This document shows positions 41,101 through 51,831 of a DNA stretch of 64,000 nucleotides, piece after piece. The notes below the pieces were generated by a model, which searched no databases, was not told where the DNA came from, and saw only the letters and a list, made by a program, of their open reading frames with translations. A program made the position numbers and the translations under genes. Source of the DNA: Luteirhabdus salina (GTDB lineage: Bacteria; Bacteroidota; Bacteroidia; Flavobacteriales; Flavobacteriaceae); contig JALAHT010000005.1 of assembly GCA_025384855.1 (NCBI GenBank), forward strand, positions 248,001 to 312,000, given 5' to 3'. The number at the start of each line of letters is the position of its first letter. Position 1 is the stretch's first letter.

Positions 41101-43914
41101 TTAGTACCACTTTCTGGTGAAAAGCCCTAGAAGGGTTTTTAACTCCAAGGTAACAATAAACCGAATACGTTGGTCGTAATTGTCCAAGCCTGGTTCCCAG
41201 CCTAAATTCGAATAGAGCGGGAAGTAGAGTTCAAAATAATCGGCGACCAAGCTAGCACGAACACCTGTATCGAAAACACCTTGTGTTCCCCGAGCGGTAT
41301 TATGCACAAGCCCTGCGTCGGCATAGGCATAGATCCATTTCCAAATATTTGTGCTTACGTTTACGGTAGTCATCCAACTATTGGCATACTGGGGTTGAAG
41401 TTGTGACTTAAAGCCACCTTCTGCTAGAATTAGCTGTTGACTAAACAGTCCGGAAGCTTCACTTCGGCCATAATAGTTGTAATCGAACAGGTAATCGGTG
41501 GGTCTATCCAGTGCAAAACTGAAGAAATCGTCTTCTTCTCTTGTATCGTTGAACAGAAAGGCACCTGCAAAGAAACGGATGTTCAATTGTCGGTTGCTTA
41601 GGAACAGTTTGCGATATTCCAATTCAGCTGAAAGCTTGCTGAATTTCGATGAAATTTGGTAGTCCACAACCCCACGGAAGTAGTTTATCAAATTTGGGTT
41701 CGAGTATACATACTGAAAGTTAAACACGCTATAATTGGGGTCCTGCTGCCGGTCCAATGGATTTTCATCCCTAAAAACATTCACACTCCGTAAATTGATG
41801 AACTGCTTTTCGTTATCACGAAGATCATCGTTTCTGAAGGCGAAGGTGATATACGGTGTAAACCGTTTGTAAAACAAACCGCGATCATACGAAAAATAGC
41901 TTCCCCCAAAACCATATCGCATGGCATAGAGATCACTATTATTGTCGATGTTTTGGGTATAGGCAATAGAGCCACTTCCTACAATAGTACCGGAACGAAG
42001 GCCAATCTGCGGTGATAATTTGTAGTGAATACCTTTCGGAAGTACTGTTTTATTATACAATTGGGGTCCCACTATAAAACCGTCGTATAAATTATACTTG
42101 AAGACGGGCATGATGAATACCTGATTGTATTTCGGATCTTCAACATCCTGAAACAATCGAAACTGAAGCGGACGGTTCAGCAGTCCCTTAACAGCTTTAT
42201 AGTTGTTTCGTTGGTTGTATTCCGGAATCTTTGCTTCATAGTTCAAGGCCAATTTTCGAACGCTATCGGCAGCAACCGTAATTTCAGCTGTTTTATCGAT
42301 AGGAGGAAGCCATTTTTTAAATAGCACTTCATCATTGTTTAACCCATAAAGGGAAACCGGCATGGCACTCTTTCGCTTGTTCTTGACCGTCACTCGAAGC
42401 GAATCGCCGACCTCTTCAACCTTAGTTATTTTAAAGTCGATGGTGGTTCTAGAATCAATATAATCGGAGAAAAACCAATTGACGGGAAGCGAGGTGTTTT
42501 CCATCAACAATGATTGAAAATCGGAGGGCGTCACCTCTTTATTCAAGCGGTTTCGTTCGTAAAATGAACGAATCGTGTTTTCTAGTGGTTCTTGACCCAA
42601 ATAATCCTTTAAGTAGCGAAGCCCGGCACCCCCGTAATAGTCGTTCGCGATTTCCTTATTAAACTTTATCAACGAATCCTTTGGTGTTGTTAACGACTGC
42701 TGAAGATTATTTCTGGCCATATTTAAATAAAGCACCGGATATTGATCGTTGAATTCCAAATCGGCCGCATGCGCCCAACGAATCACCCAAAAATCACTGA
42801 ATTTCCCAATGATTTTCATCTTCGGATAGTACGTGTCTACATATTCCATCATCATGTAGATCTGTAAGGCTCCCGTTAGCCAATACTCCTCCCTAGGATG
42901 AAGGGGTAGTGACGACTCCAAGTACTCGCGTGTGATGGTTTTCAGTTGTTCCATTTCATATTCAAAACCGTCGGGAAATGGACTGATAAAATCGGGTAAC
43001 TGGTTTAGGCCGTACACCGGGTTATTGCGATAATCGGTTTCGGTAGCCATAATCTTCTCGAAAGGATACGCACCAAGCTTATCATCCAAAAAATAGATAA
43101 TCCTGTCTATAAAAAGTGCGCGCATCGGATCCGGCACATTGGGGTCGATGATGTTTGTCAGAACGTCTACTTTATCGGTTTCAATCGTTTCGAAAGTAGA
43201 TTGTCGTTCCAAAACCAAAGGCGCTTGGCTGCGCTGCATTGCTTCTAAGATAACCGTTCGCGTACCATTTTCAGTTGTATTCGATACTTCGCGAAACGGA
43301 CTTGCAACATTGTAGGAGGATGGAAGGGTTAGTTGAATAGTAAAATCGGATGGGGAAAGATAAAGGTCATCTACATTCTTATTGCTGTACGCATGCCACT
43401 TTCCATCATAAACCGCAGGCGAAATATACCAATAGCGTAACCTATAATCTTTTTGCGACGTTACGCCATACCGGGTAAACTTGGCGTCTGGAACCTTTAC
43501 TTTATATAATAATGAAATGGTGACCGTTTCTCCCGGCGGAAGTGGTTCTTTAAGTGAAACCTTTATAATATCGGCCGCCTCGCGCTCCCATTCTAATGGG
43601 ACTCCATTGGTAGCGATACTGAAAAGATCGGTTCGGCCTCGGTCTTCCTCTTTTTCAAAGTGAAACGAGCTGCTGAAGTTTTCCGCAAAGCGTTTTGCTA
43701 ATTCTGACGTCTTAGTCGAAAAGCTATTCGGCCAATCGTTGAAGTAGATTTCAGATAGTGCGGTCTCTGAAGTATTTTGAAACCCAACTTCTTGCGATAT
43801 AGCGAAAGTGTCGTCCTGCGTATCAAGTGTAGCTTCAATGGAAATACGTTGCTGTGCCATCAGCGTTGTGATGGTCAGCAGTAAAAAACAGCATGTTAGA
43901 AGCGATTTTTTCAA
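41101..43914 (-). CDS. M1-peptidase-like exoprotein with C-terminal beta-barrel, zinc site lost
   Basis: A 937-residue exported protein with signal peptide to about residue 20. The N-terminal part has the M1 aminopeptidase layout: a beta-rich domain with IYFNDWPNSF, then a helical domain. Where HExxH should be, before the WLTGALQIYMMMEYVDTYYP helix (compare WLNEGFATY), the sequence reads TREYLESSLPL, so the zinc ligands are missing. The last third (about 600-937) is rich in alternating aromatic strands and ends LFTRKWY, typical of an outer-membrane barrel. Probably an inactive peptidase fold used for binding or assembly at the outer membrane. The start overlaps the upstream nuclease gene by 4 bases. 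Confidence 0.72.
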   Translation of the reverse strand: MKKSLLTCCFLLLTITTLMAQQRISIEATLDTQDDTFAISQEVGFQNTSETALSEIYFNDWPNSFSTKTSELAKRFAENFSSSFHFEKEEDRGRTDLFSIATNGVPLEWEREAADIIKVSLKEPLPPGETVTISLLYKVKVPDAKFTRYGVTSQKDYRLRYWYISPAVYDGKWHAYSNKNVDDLYLSPSDFTIQLTLPSSYNVASPFREVSNTTENGTRTVILEAMQRSQAPLVLERQSTFETIETDKVDVLTNIIDPNVPDPMRALFIDRIIYFLDDKLGAYPFEKIMATETDYRNNPVYGLNQLPDFISPFPDGFEYEMEQLKTITREYLESSLPLHPREEYWLTGALQIYMMMEYVDTYYPKMKIIGKFSDFWVIRWAHAADLEFNDQYPVLYLNMARNNLQQSLTTPKDSLIKFNKEIANDYYGGAGLRYLKDYLGQEPLENTIRSFYERNRLNKEVTPSDFQSLLMENTSLPVNWFFSDYIDSRTTIDFKITKVEEVGDSLRVTVKNKRKSAMPVSLYGLNNDEVLFKKWLPPIDKTAEITVAADSVRKLALNYEAKIPEYNQRNNYKAVKGLLNRPLQFRLFQDVEDPKYNQVFIMPVFKYNLYDGFIVGPQLYNKTVLPKGIHYKLSPQIGLRSGTIVGSGSIAYTQNIDNNSDLYAMRYGFGGSYFSYDRGLFYKRFTPYITFAFRNDDLRDNEKQFINLRSVNVFRDENPLDRQQDPNYSVFNFQYVYSNPNLINYFRGVVDYQISSKFSKLSAELEYRKLFLSNRQLNIRFFAGAFLFNDTREEDDFFSFALDRPTDYLFDYNYYGRSEASGLFSQQLILAEGGFKSQLQPQYANSWMTTVNVSTNIWKWIYAYADAGLVHNTARGTQGVFDTGVRASLVADYFELYFPLYSNLGWEPGLDNYDQRIRFIVTLELKTLLGLFTRKWY

Positions 43915-45170
43915 GAAGCTTTTAAAAATTTTATTGGATTTGAGTGGCCTTTAGCTTTGATGTAATACAGTCCATTGGCAAGGTCTGAAACATCCATTTC
44001 GAAAGTTCCTGTCTGAAACGATTGACTTTTTACCATCTGACCTAAAATAGTATACACCTGGAGTGTTGTAGTTACCTTTTCAAAAGGAATAAAACCTTCG
44101 AGTGAATGGTTGACTACTGTTTTAAACAATTCAATCTGGGTTTCCCCTACTGCAAACTCTGTACCGCTGAGAACAATATCCTTATTTGTTTCCAATTGTA
44201 ATAGCACTGGCAAGTGATCGCTCATGTTATAAAGATTGTTGCGAAGTTGCTGCGAATAACTACCTGAGCAATCAAAATCGTTTACACTATCGTTATAGCA
44301 ATTTCCATTATTTCCAAAAGCTTTGTATGAATTTTCTACATAGCGGAGTGTTGGGTCCGTCAACATATTTTCGGAAACTAAAATGAAGTCGAAACGATCG
44401 TCCATTCCACCGCCGGCACCAGCTCCGAACGTTCCAGAGCTCTCGCGGGTACTTTGGGTATGAATGTCCTGAAAGTTGAAGTTGCTGTTCCAATTGCCAG
44501 GCCTATCGATAGGGTCCTTCATAACAATGGCATTTGTGGGATCTAACAACTCCTGATAGGCAGGCTCGCCCGAGGAATACACGTTTAGATCGCCTGCAAA
44601 GATTACATACGCATTAGGATTCAATCCTTGTAAGCGACTGGTAAATGTTTCCACCATTTCCAATCGAAGCGCCTCGTTAGAAGGACCCTGACTCGCCTTT
44701 AAGTGGGCAACGTATAGTTCGAGTAAGATAGGGTCTTCACCTTGATACTCAGTGTTGAAGCGAAACACATAGCGATTAATATCGCGAATGGAAGTGGTAA
44801 TTACTTCCGAAAATACCAACGCCATCTTGTCGCTTCTGTAGTATACCAATTGTTGAAGGTTTGACGGACTGGATTGATTATAGAAGAAAGGAGCTTGGGC
44901 GTAGCGCTGTTCTTCATAATTTAGGGAATTGTTCAGAATCTGTTCGGCGCCATCTTCATTTTGAAGCTCACACACCATAAAAATGTCGGGGCTTGCTTCA
45001 TCTAAAATTTCACGCAAAATCAACGCGCGATCGTTTGGAAAAGCTTCCGGAAACTCCAATAAGTTATAAAACATGGTCGTGATGGTTTCCTGTGCCATAC
45101 AGGGAACTGCCATCCATGCTAGAAGTGCAACCGCCAGGCTGCGAATATTTGGGGAAAAAGTGAGGTTCAT
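43911..45170 (-). CDS. Secreted endonuclease/exonuclease/phosphatase with type IX sorting tail
   Basis: A 419-residue exported EEP-fold hydrolase (DNase I/phosphatase superfamily). TMFYNLLEFPEA at the start of the domain, VCELQNEDGAEQIL with the metal-binding Glu (about residue 63), FAGDLNVYSSGEP (about residue 200) and MSDHLPVLLQL (about residue 318) supply the catalytic residues. The C-terminal 75 residues look like a type A T9SS sorting domain (VYTILGQMVKSQ, DVSDLANGLYYIKAKG), implying export by the type IX system and cell-surface release. The stop overlaps the next gene by 4 bases and the start overlaps the LOG-family gene by one base. Confidence 0.85.
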   Translation of the reverse strand: MNLTFSPNIRSLAVALLAWMAVPCMAQETITTMFYNLLEFPEAFPNDRALILREILDEASPDIFMVCELQNEDGAEQILNNSLNYEEQRYAQAPFFYNQSSPSNLQQLVYYRSDKMALVFSEVITTSIRDINRYVFRFNTEYQGEDPILLELYVAHLKASQGPSNEALRLEMVETFTSRLQGLNPNAYVIFAGDLNVYSSGEPAYQELLDPTNAIVMKDPIDRPGNWNSNFNFQDIHTQSTRESSGTFGAGAGGGMDDRFDFILVSENMLTDPTLRYVENSYKAFGNNGNCYNDSVNDFDCSGSYSQQLRNNLYNMSDHLPVLLQLETNKDIVLSGTEFAVGETQIELFKTVVNHSLEGFIPFEKVTTTLQVYTILGQMVKSQSFQTGTFEMDVSDLANGLYYIKAKGHSNPIKFLKAS

Positions 45171-45859
45171 TAAAAGTTCGGACTAAGATTAAATTCGCTG
45201 TAGAAGTCGTTCAGAATTTCGAGTACTTCATCTTCAGTGTCGACAACATGCACAAGCTCTAAATCTTCTGGGCTTACATTATTATTAGCATCCAAAAGCG
45301 TACTCTTCACCCATTCCCACAGCCCAGTCCAAAATTTACTTCCAACCAGAATCAAGGGGAATTTGTCAATTTTATGCGTTTGAATAAGCGTCAAGGCTTC
45401 AAAAAACTCATCAAGGGTTCCAAAGCCACCAGGCATCACGACAAAACCCTGTGAATACTTCACAAACATTACTTTTCGAACAAAGAAATAATCGAAATCG
45501 ATGCTCTTATCGCTATCGATATACGGATTATCGTGTTGTTCAAAAGGAAGTGTAATATTCAGTCCAACCGAGGTTCCACCGGCTAAATGGGCTCCTTTGT
45601 TTCCGGCTTCCATAATTCCAGGGCCACCGCCAGTAATAACACCATAGCCGTTTTCTGTAATCTTTTTGGCAATACGTTCTGCCAACTGATAGTATTTATG
45701 GTCTGGCTTGGTACGGGCAGAACCGAAAATAGAAACACAAGGTCCAATCCGGCTCATTTTCTCATAACCGTTCACAAACTCTCCCATAATCTTGAAGATT
45801 GCCCAAGAATCGTTTGTCTTTACCTCGTTCCAGTTTTTATGTTTTGCTTCGTTTCTCAT
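45170..45859 (-). CDS. TIGR00730 Rossmann-fold protein (LOG family)
   Basis: A 229-residue protein of the lonely-guy family, which in characterised cases hydrolyses nucleoside 5'-monophosphates (cytokinin riboside phosphoribohydrolase activity). Both diagnostic motifs are present: GVITGGGPGIMEAGNKGA (about residue 75) and VVMPGGFGTLDEFFEALTL (about residue 140), with the PGGxGTxxE catalytic region. In bacteria this is often a nucleotide-metabolism housekeeping enzyme. It overlaps the nuclease gene by one base and is 38 bp downstream of uvrA. Confidence 0.9.
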   Translation of the reverse strand: MRNEAKHKNWNEVKTNDSWAIFKIMGEFVNGYEKMSRIGPCVSIFGSARTKPDHKYYQLAERIAKKITENGYGVITGGGPGIMEAGNKGAHLAGGTSVGLNITLPFEQHDNPYIDSDKSIDFDYFFVRKVMFVKYSQGFVVMPGGFGTLDEFFEALTLIQTHKIDKFPLILVGSKFWTGLWEWVKSTLLDANNNVSPEDLELVHVVDTEDEVLEILNDFYSEFNLSPNF

Positions 45860-45897
45860 GATGCTTTATTGTAGTAAATTCAGGATATTCTCTCTCC

Positions 45898-48753
45898 CTA
45901 GCTCTCTATTTTATGCGGAAGCGAATGTAATTCTTTTTTTAAGAAATGAGCGGTATAGCTCTTCTTGTCTTCAATCACTTCCTCCGGAGTACCGGTCACC
46001 ATCACGGTTCCGCCATCCTTTCCACCTTCAGGTCCAATATCGATAATATGATCCACAGCTTTAATAACGTCCAGATTGTGTTCGATAATCAAGACGGTAT
46101 TTCCTTTATCGACCAATTTGTTCAAGACCTGCATTAACACGCGAATGTCTTCAAAGTGAAGTCCGGTGGTCGGTTCATCTAAAATATAAAAGGTATTTCC
46201 AGTGTCGCGTTTCGATAACTCCGTTGCAAGCTTAATTCGTTGGGCTTCTCCTCCTGAAAGGGTAGTCGATTGCTGACCTAACGTAATATAACCCAAACCT
46301 ACGTCACGGATAGTTTTCAGTTTGCGAAAAATCTTCGGAATATGTTCAAAGAACTCGCAGGCCTCGTTAATGGTCATTTCCAACACATCATAAATAGAAT
46401 GACCTTTATATCGAATTTCCAAGGTTTCACGCGTAAAGCGCTTTCCTTGACAGGCTTCACACTCTACATATACATCTGGTAGAAAGTTCATTTCAATAAC
46501 CTTCAATCCTGCTCCCTTGCAGGTCTCGCAACGACCCGCCTTCACATTGAAACTAAAGCGTCCCGGTTTATACCCGCGAATCTGTGCTTCCGGAATCTTT
46601 GCAAAAAGACTTCGAATTTCTGAAAAGACACCCGTATACGTTGCCGGGTTCGATCGCGGTGTCCTACCGATGGGCGATTGGTTAATATCGATCACCTTAT
46701 CGATATGCTTTAACCCCTTAATCGTTTTGTACGGCATTGGTTTTTTCACCCCATTAAAGAAATGTGCATTTAAAATAGGATAGAGGGTCTCATTGATCAA
46801 GGTCGATTTTCCACTTCCGGAAACGCCCGTAACTCCAATCATTTTCCCCAAAGGGAATTTAGCGGTAACATTTTTTAGATTGTTCCCTGTAGCTCCTGTT
46901 AGCGTTAGCGTCTTACCGTTTCCTTCGCGTCGTTTTTCGGGGACTTCAATTTCTTTTGAACCGTTGAGGTAGGCAGCGGTCAGGGTATCATGATTCAGGA
47001 TTTCGCTTGGTGTTCCTTCGGAAACAATCTGACCCCCATGTTTTCCGGCGGCCGGACCAATATCGATAACATGGTCGGCACTTTCAATCATTTCCTTGTC
47101 GTGTTCCACCACAATTACGGAGTTTCCAATATCACGAAGTGAAACAAGGGAATGAATCAATTTCTGATTGTCTCTCTGGTGAAGCCCAATGCTGGGTTCA
47201 TCCAAAATATAGAGCACACCTACCAATTGCGAACCGATTTGTGTTGCTAAACGAATTCGCTGCGCTTCCCCACCTGAAAGCGACTTAGAGCTTCGATCCA
47301 ACGCGAGATATGTCAACCCAACATCAACTAGAAATCCGAGTCGGGTTTGGACTTCCTTTACGATTTCGGAAGCGATTTTCCATTGGGTTTCGTTTAATTC
47401 TTTCGGTAGGGTTTGAAACCATTCATCCAGCTCTACAATATCCATCTGCGCCAGTTCGGCGATATTCTTTTTGTTCACCTTGAAGTAAAGCGACTCCTTC
47501 CGAAGTCGACTGCCTTCACATTCTGGACAGGTCACTTTATCCATGTATTCCTTAGCCCAGCGACGAAGCGATTTCGATTCGTTTTTATCGTAAGTGTTTT
47601 TTAAAAAAGTAGCAACCCCCTCAAAATCGATTTTGTAGTTGCGTTTTATTCCCAAGGTTTTGGAATCAACATCAAACGATGAATTTCCACCGTGAAAGAT
47701 CAACTCCTTAGCTTCTTTTGGAATCGATTTCCAAGGATCTGTCAGTTCGAAATCGTATCGCTTTGCGATGAGGTCCAATTGTTTGAAAATCCAATTGCTT
47801 TTCTGCGGGCCGTGCGGTGCTAACGCCCCTTTTTTGATGGAAAGGGAAGGATCGGGAACGATCTTATCTAGGTTTACCTCATACAGTTTTCCAAGCCCTT
47901 TACAATTCGGACACATGCCTTTGGGCGAGTTGAAGGAAAAGTTATTGGGTTCTGGTGTGGGATACGAAATTCCACTGGTTGGGCACATGAGCGTTCTACT
48001 AAAATAGCGAACTTCATCAGTGTCATTATCCAACACCATCAACACATCATCGCCATGATACATGGCCGTTTGGATGCTCTCGTGAAGTCGTTTGTCGTTT
48101 TCTTCGGTATCGGTAATCTTCAACCGGTCGATCACCATTTCAATGTCGTGCGTTTTATAACGATCGATCCGCATACCCTTTATGATATCGATTACTTCAC
48201 CATCTACACGAACCTTCACAAAACCTTGCTTTGCAATCTGTTCGAATAATTCTCTATAATGACCTTTTCTGGAGCGAATGACCGGCGCAAGGATGGAAAC
48301 TTTTTTCCCATTAAATTCTTCTTTGATCAGACTTTGAATTTGCTCATCGTTATAGCTCACCATCTTTTCACCTGTCTTATAACTATAGGCGTCGCTAGCG
48401 CGCGCGTACAACAGTCGAAGAAAGTCATAGATTTCCGTAATGGTCCCGACGGTAGAACGCGGACTTTTACTGGTGGTTTTTTGTTCGATGGCGATTACTG
48501 GGGAAAGCCCTTCGATTTTATCGACATCTGGACGTTCAAGGTTCCCTAAGAATTGACGGGCATAGGCCGAAAAGGTTTCGATATAACGTCGCTGTCCCTC
48601 TGCATAAATAGTATCGAAGGCGAGCGATGATTTTCCACTTCCGGAAAGGCCGGTAATTACTACGAGTTTTTCACGGGGAATGGAAACGTCTATATCCTTT
48701 AAATTATGGACTCTAGCCCCTAAAACCTCAATAAACTCATCATTTTTCGCCAT
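45898..48753 (-). CDS. uvrA: Excinuclease ABC subunit A
   Basis: DNA-damage-recognition ATPase of nucleotide excision repair. With 951 residues it has the standard layout: Walker [16 protein letters not shown] near residue 35, ABC signature [17 protein letters not shown] (about residue 490), a second Walker [13 protein letters not shown] (about residue 650), a zinc finger CETCKGAG...CEACQGKRF (about residue 745) and a second signature [16 protein letters not shown] start at the ATG at 48753; an in-frame TTG three codons upstream would lie in the promoter. Confidence 0.98.
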   Translation of the reverse strand: MAKNDEFIEVLGARVHNLKDIDVSIPREKLVVITGLSGSGKSSLAFDTIYAEGQRRYIETFSAYARQFLGNLERPDVDKIEGLSPVIAIEQKTTSKSPRSTVGTITEIYDFLRLLYARASDAYSYKTGEKMVSYNDEQIQSLIKEEFNGKKVSILAPVIRSRKGHYRELFEQIAKQGFVKVRVDGEVIDIIKGMRIDRYKTHDIEMVIDRLKITDTEENDKRLHESIQTAMYHGDDVLMVLDNDTDEVRYFSRTLMCPTSGISYPTPEPNNFSFNSPKGMCPNCKGLGKLYEVNLDKIVPDPSLSIKKGALAPHGPQKSNWIFKQLDLIAKRYDFELTDPWKSIPKEAKELIFHGGNSSFDVDSKTLGIKRNYKIDFEGVATFLKNTYDKNESKSLRRWAKEYMDKVTCPECEGSRLRKESLYFKVNKKNIAELAQMDIVELDEWFQTLPKELNETQWKIASEIVKEVQTRLGFLVDVGLTYLALDRSSKSLSGGEAQRIRLATQIGSQLVGVLYILDEPSIGLHQRDNQKLIHSLVSLRDIGNSVIVVEHDKEMIESADHVIDIGPAAGKHGGQIVSEGTPSEILNHDTLTAAYLNGSKEIEVPEKRREGNGKTLTLTGATGNNLKNVTAKFPLGKMIGVTGVSGSGKSTLINETLYPILNAHFFNGVKKPMPYKTIKGLKHIDKVIDINQSPIGRTPRSNPATYTGVFSEIRSLFAKIPEAQIRGYKPGRFSFNVKAGRCETCKGAGLKVIEMNFLPDVYVECEACQGKRFTRETLEIRYKGHSIYDVLEMTINEACEFFEHIPKIFRKLKTIRDVGLGYITLGQQSTTLSGGEAQRIKLATELSKRDTGNTFYILDEPTTGLHFEDIRVLMQVLNKLVDKGNTVLIIEHNLDVIKAVDHIIDIGPEGGKDGGTVMVTGTPEEVIEDKKSYTAHFLKKELHSLPHKIES

Positions 48754-48758
48754 AGTTT

Positions 48759-48767
48759 GCAAAGGTA
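48759..48767 (-). promoter_or_regulatory. -7 promoter box (tacctttgc) for uvrA
   Basis: TAnnTTTGC on the minus strand ending 5 bases before the uvrA ATG, so a leaderless or near-leaderless transcript is expected. It excludes the upstream in-frame TTG at 48762 as start. Confidence 0.6.
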
Positions 48768-48825
48768 CTTAATTGATTGGAAATTTTGTACCCCAGACGA
48801 ACACACAAATAGTTAAAAAGCTTGG

Positions 48826-49839
48826 TTAGGAAGAAACGTTTTTGCTAAGGAAGCGGAAGAAGGTCAAGGAGGTAAAAAACAGCAAACTAGCGGTAAAAGC
48901 GTAGCTAATACAAAGTAATAGCGTTGGTAAATCCAATAGAATGGTTACCAAGGGAAGCAAGATTCCAATCCACGTCAGAGCAATGAAAATGCCATAAAAC
49001 TGAAGACTAAGTGCTGGCATTTTACTTTGGTTCTGCTTTTGAAGCTGGAAGAGCTCTGGATAAATATTCTTATTCATGTACTCTCCAAGTTTAGAGAGAA
49101 AAACTTCATTAAAAGAGGAGTCTTCAAAAACATCACTATCGATTGAGTTGGCCAACAACATGATCTTTTCTTGGTGGCGTTCAAAGACAGCTTCTAAATC
49201 GAGAGCATCCTTATACGCTCCATATTTGTAGCCGAAATAATACCAGAGGCCCGAGCCACATTTGTGTTCGAGCCATTTTTCGATAAGGGGAAGGGAAAAT
49301 TCGCGTGGGGTGGCGATATTTTCGGGTAGTTTTTTTTGTTTCACTTCGGTGAAGAGCAACGATTTTAGTTCGAGGTAAAGATTTTCCGTTCCGGCGTAGT
49401 TGTGATTTTCCTGAAGGAATTCGATAGCAAGTTTCGATTTTCCTTTATAGAATTCTTTCACTTGAAAAAAGGTAAGGCCCGCAAATTCTTCATCAATATA
49501 TTCTTTCAATCCGGGTAGCCACATTTTTGAGCGAAGCAGTAGCGAAATAATCTCTCGGAAATCGTAGACTTTTTGAATCAGGTTTTTCCATTCGGTCTGT
49601 GCCTTATCCCGAAGATTTCGTTTTCGAAAGGCAACACTGGCAATGTATGCCAACAAAAGAGCCGCAATGAAACCGGCCATCCCCATAAAGACACCGACCA
49701 TATCTTCTAGCTGTGTAACGAATTCAGGAGTAGCTTCACTTTTCTGAAGTAGCAGAAATAGCAGTCCAATGAACAACATTCCGCTAAAAACGAGCGGAAT
49801 GAGCACATACCAATCTCTAAAGAAGGATGTTTTCTTCAT
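48826..49839 (-). CDS. Membrane protein of unknown function
   Basis: A 337-residue protein I do not recognise. It has two hydrophobic segments at the N-terminus (residues about 12-31 and 50-68) and two at the C-terminus (about 278-298 and 305-325), enclosing a helical cytosolic domain of about 200 residues. The topology resembles putative abortive-infection or signal-responsive membrane proteins, but no named motif is visible, so that is only a resemblance. It is monocistronic, between uvrA and a 273-bp gap before ggt. Confidence 0.6.
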   Translation of the reverse strand: MKKTSFFRDWYVLIPLVFSGMLFIGLLFLLLQKSEATPEFVTQLEDMVGVFMGMAGFIAALLLAYIASVAFRKRNLRDKAQTEWKNLIQKVYDFREIISLLLRSKMWLPGLKEYIDEEFAGLTFFQVKEFYKGKSKLAIEFLQENHNYAGTENLYLELKSLLFTEVKQKKLPENIATPREFSLPLIEKWLEHKCGSGLWYYFGYKYGAYKDALDLEAVFERHQEKIMLLANSIDSDVFEDSSFNEVFLSKLGEYMNKNIYPELFQLQKQNQSKMPALSLQFYGIFIALTWIGILLPLVTILLDLPTLLLCISYAFTASLLFFTSLTFFRFLSKNVSS

Positions 49840-50047
49840 TGAATTTTACATTGCGTAAGCGTAGTGCGGGGGTACAAAGAAATTACGGCCAAAGAAAAAA
49901 AATACTTTTCTTCGGCGGTTTAAAAACATTTGAAATATAACAGGTTATGTTGTTTTGTCTCCCCAAACTTGCTTTGACTTTTTTTAAGTGTATCATGTGT
50001 GATAACTCTTGATTGTCAGCCCTTCAAAAATACGTAAATCTCCTGCA

Positions 50048-50071
50048 AATTGTAGTATTTTACCTACAATT
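50048..50071. promoter_or_regulatory. Inverted repeat downstream of ggt
   Basis: Perfect 8-base arms aattgtag/ctacaatt with an 8-base spacer, in the 273-bp gap between the membrane-protein gene start and the ggt stop. No T-run follows on the minus strand, so an operator is as likely as a terminator. Nothing else is recognisable in that gap. Confidence 0.35.
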
Positions 50072-50112
50072 CGATATAGTGTATAAAATGTACGATTAAC
50101 AGCTAGGTTTGT

Positions 50113-51831
50113 TTAATATCCAATTGCGGCATCGTCGCCACGAGGGTCTGCGCCACCTTCTAAGGTACCATCATCACGAACCAAAATGGCATCTACTTTT
50201 CCAATTATTGGGGTTCGTTTCGCCTGAATTATATAGCCTTTTTCCTGAAGACTATCTATTAAGGTTTGGGGAAAGCCTTCGGGTTCAAAAATAATTTCAT
50301 CGGGAAGCCATTGGTGGTGAAAACGCGGAACGTTCACCCCTTGTTGCATGTTCATATCAAATTCGTGCACGTTTAGGATGGTTTGAAGTACCGAAGTGAT
50401 AATCGTACTTCCTCCTGGCGTTCCGAGGGTCATCCATAAGCTATCGCGCTTTTCAACCAAAGTGGGCGTCATACTCGACAGCATTCGTTTTTGGGGCGCG
50501 ATGGCATTCGCTTCCCCACCGATAAGTCCGAACATATTCGGTTCACCAGGTTTCGCACTAAAATCGTCCATTTCATTATTCAGAAAAAATCCAAGTTCCG
50601 GAACATACAATTTTGAGCCATAAGCAGCATTTAAGGTAGTGGTGGCTGCTACGGCATTTCCGAGTGAATCGATGATGGAATAGTGGGTGGTTTCGGTGCT
50701 TTCTATCGATTGAAGGCTCCCGGGTTGTATTTCTTTAGAAGGTGTAGCAGCATCGAAACTGAAATCTTCCATTCGTTTGGAAAGATAGCGCTCCGAAAGC
50801 AGGCTATCGATAGACACGGAAACGAAATCGGAATCGCCCAAAAACTTCGACCGGTCCGCATATGCACGACGCTCCGCTTCTGTCAATAGCTGAATGTACT
50901 TCGCACTATTATGGCCAAATTCTTCTAGTGGATACGGTTCTATCATCTTCATTATTTGTCCCAGTACAATTCCACCGCTAGAGGGAGGTCCCATACTGAT
51001 AATCCGAAGGTCATCATACTCAAACACCACCGGTTCGCGCCATTCAGCCTCATAGGCGGCTAGATCATCCATGGTGATGATACTGCCGTTCTTTTTCAAA
51101 AAGGAAACCAAGGCTTCACCTACATCCCCTTCATAAAATGCGTAGCGGCCTTGCAGCGCGATTTGTTCCAAGGTGTTTGCAAGTTGAAGATTTCGAATGG
51201 TATCGCCTTTTTTGATCGTATTTCGATATAAAATCTGCGTACCATTCACCTTTGTAAAAACCGAATCGTATCGCTGAAACCGTTCCGCTTGCGAAGTAGT
51301 TACGACATAGCCATTTCTGGCAAGTTCGATCACCGGCTGTAGAATAACCTCCATCGGAAGCGATCCCAATTTTTGGTGTACTTCAAAAATACCGGCTACC
51401 GTTCCTGGAACGCCAACTGCCAAAGCGCCTACCTTACTTCTGTCAGATTGATAGTCACCATCCTCATCCAAATACATATCGCGATGAGCCTTTAGCGGAG
51501 CTTTTTCCCGATAATCGAAGCTGCCAATTTCACCATATTGGGTACGATACACCATAAATCCGCCACCACCAAGATTTCCAGCATACGGATAGACCACTGC
51601 CAACGCCATTTCGGTGGCAATCATAGCATCGAAGGCATTGCCACCTTTCTTAAGAATTTCCACCCCAATTTTTGAAGCCTCTTCCCGGGCCGAAACGACC
51701 ATGGCTTGTTTGGCTATCAAACCTATTTTCGGAGCTTCCGGAATTTCGGAATGTTGTTCTTGTTCTGAGGTTGGAGCCTCCTTACAGCTCCAAACTAGTA
51801 TTAGTAGAAAGAGATAAATCAGATATTTCAT
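50113..51831 (-). CDS. ggt: Gamma-glutamyltransferase (lipoprotein)
   Basis: Transfers or hydrolyses the gamma-glutamyl group of glutathione and related amides in the periplasm. The 572-residue precursor has a lipoprotein signal ending VWSC (Cys about residue 16), unusual but common in Bacteroidota. The large subunit contains GGNAFDAMIATEMAL and GNLGGGGFMVYR. The autocleavage and nucleophile Thr is in TTHYSIIDSLGNAVA (about residue 385), and the small subunit has LNNEMDDFS and LGTPGGSTIITSV. Intact. The stop lies beside an unexplained inverted repeat, and the start overlaps the ACP phosphodiesterase gene by 4 bases. Confidence 0.95.
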   Translation of the reverse strand: MKYLIYLFLLILVWSCKEAPTSEQEQHSEIPEAPKIGLIAKQAMVVSAREEASKIGVEILKKGGNAFDAMIATEMALAVVYPYAGNLGGGGFMVYRTQYGEIGSFDYREKAPLKAHRDMYLDEDGDYQSDRSKVGALAVGVPGTVAGIFEVHQKLGSLPMEVILQPVIELARNGYVVTTSQAERFQRYDSVFTKVNGTQILYRNTIKKGDTIRNLQLANTLEQIALQGRYAFYEGDVGEALVSFLKKNGSIITMDDLAAYEAEWREPVVFEYDDLRIISMGPPSSGGIVLGQIMKMIEPYPLEEFGHNSAKYIQLLTEAERRAYADRSKFLGDSDFVSVSIDSLLSERYLSKRMEDFSFDAATPSKEIQPGSLQSIESTETTHYSIIDSLGNAVAATTTLNAAYGSKLYVPELGFFLNNEMDDFSAKPGEPNMFGLIGGEANAIAPQKRMLSSMTPTLVEKRDSLWMTLGTPGGSTIITSVLQTILNVHEFDMNMQQGVNVPRFHHQWLPDEIIFEPEGFPQTLIDSLQEKGYIIQAKRTPIIGKVDAILVRDDGTLEGGADPRGDDAAIGY

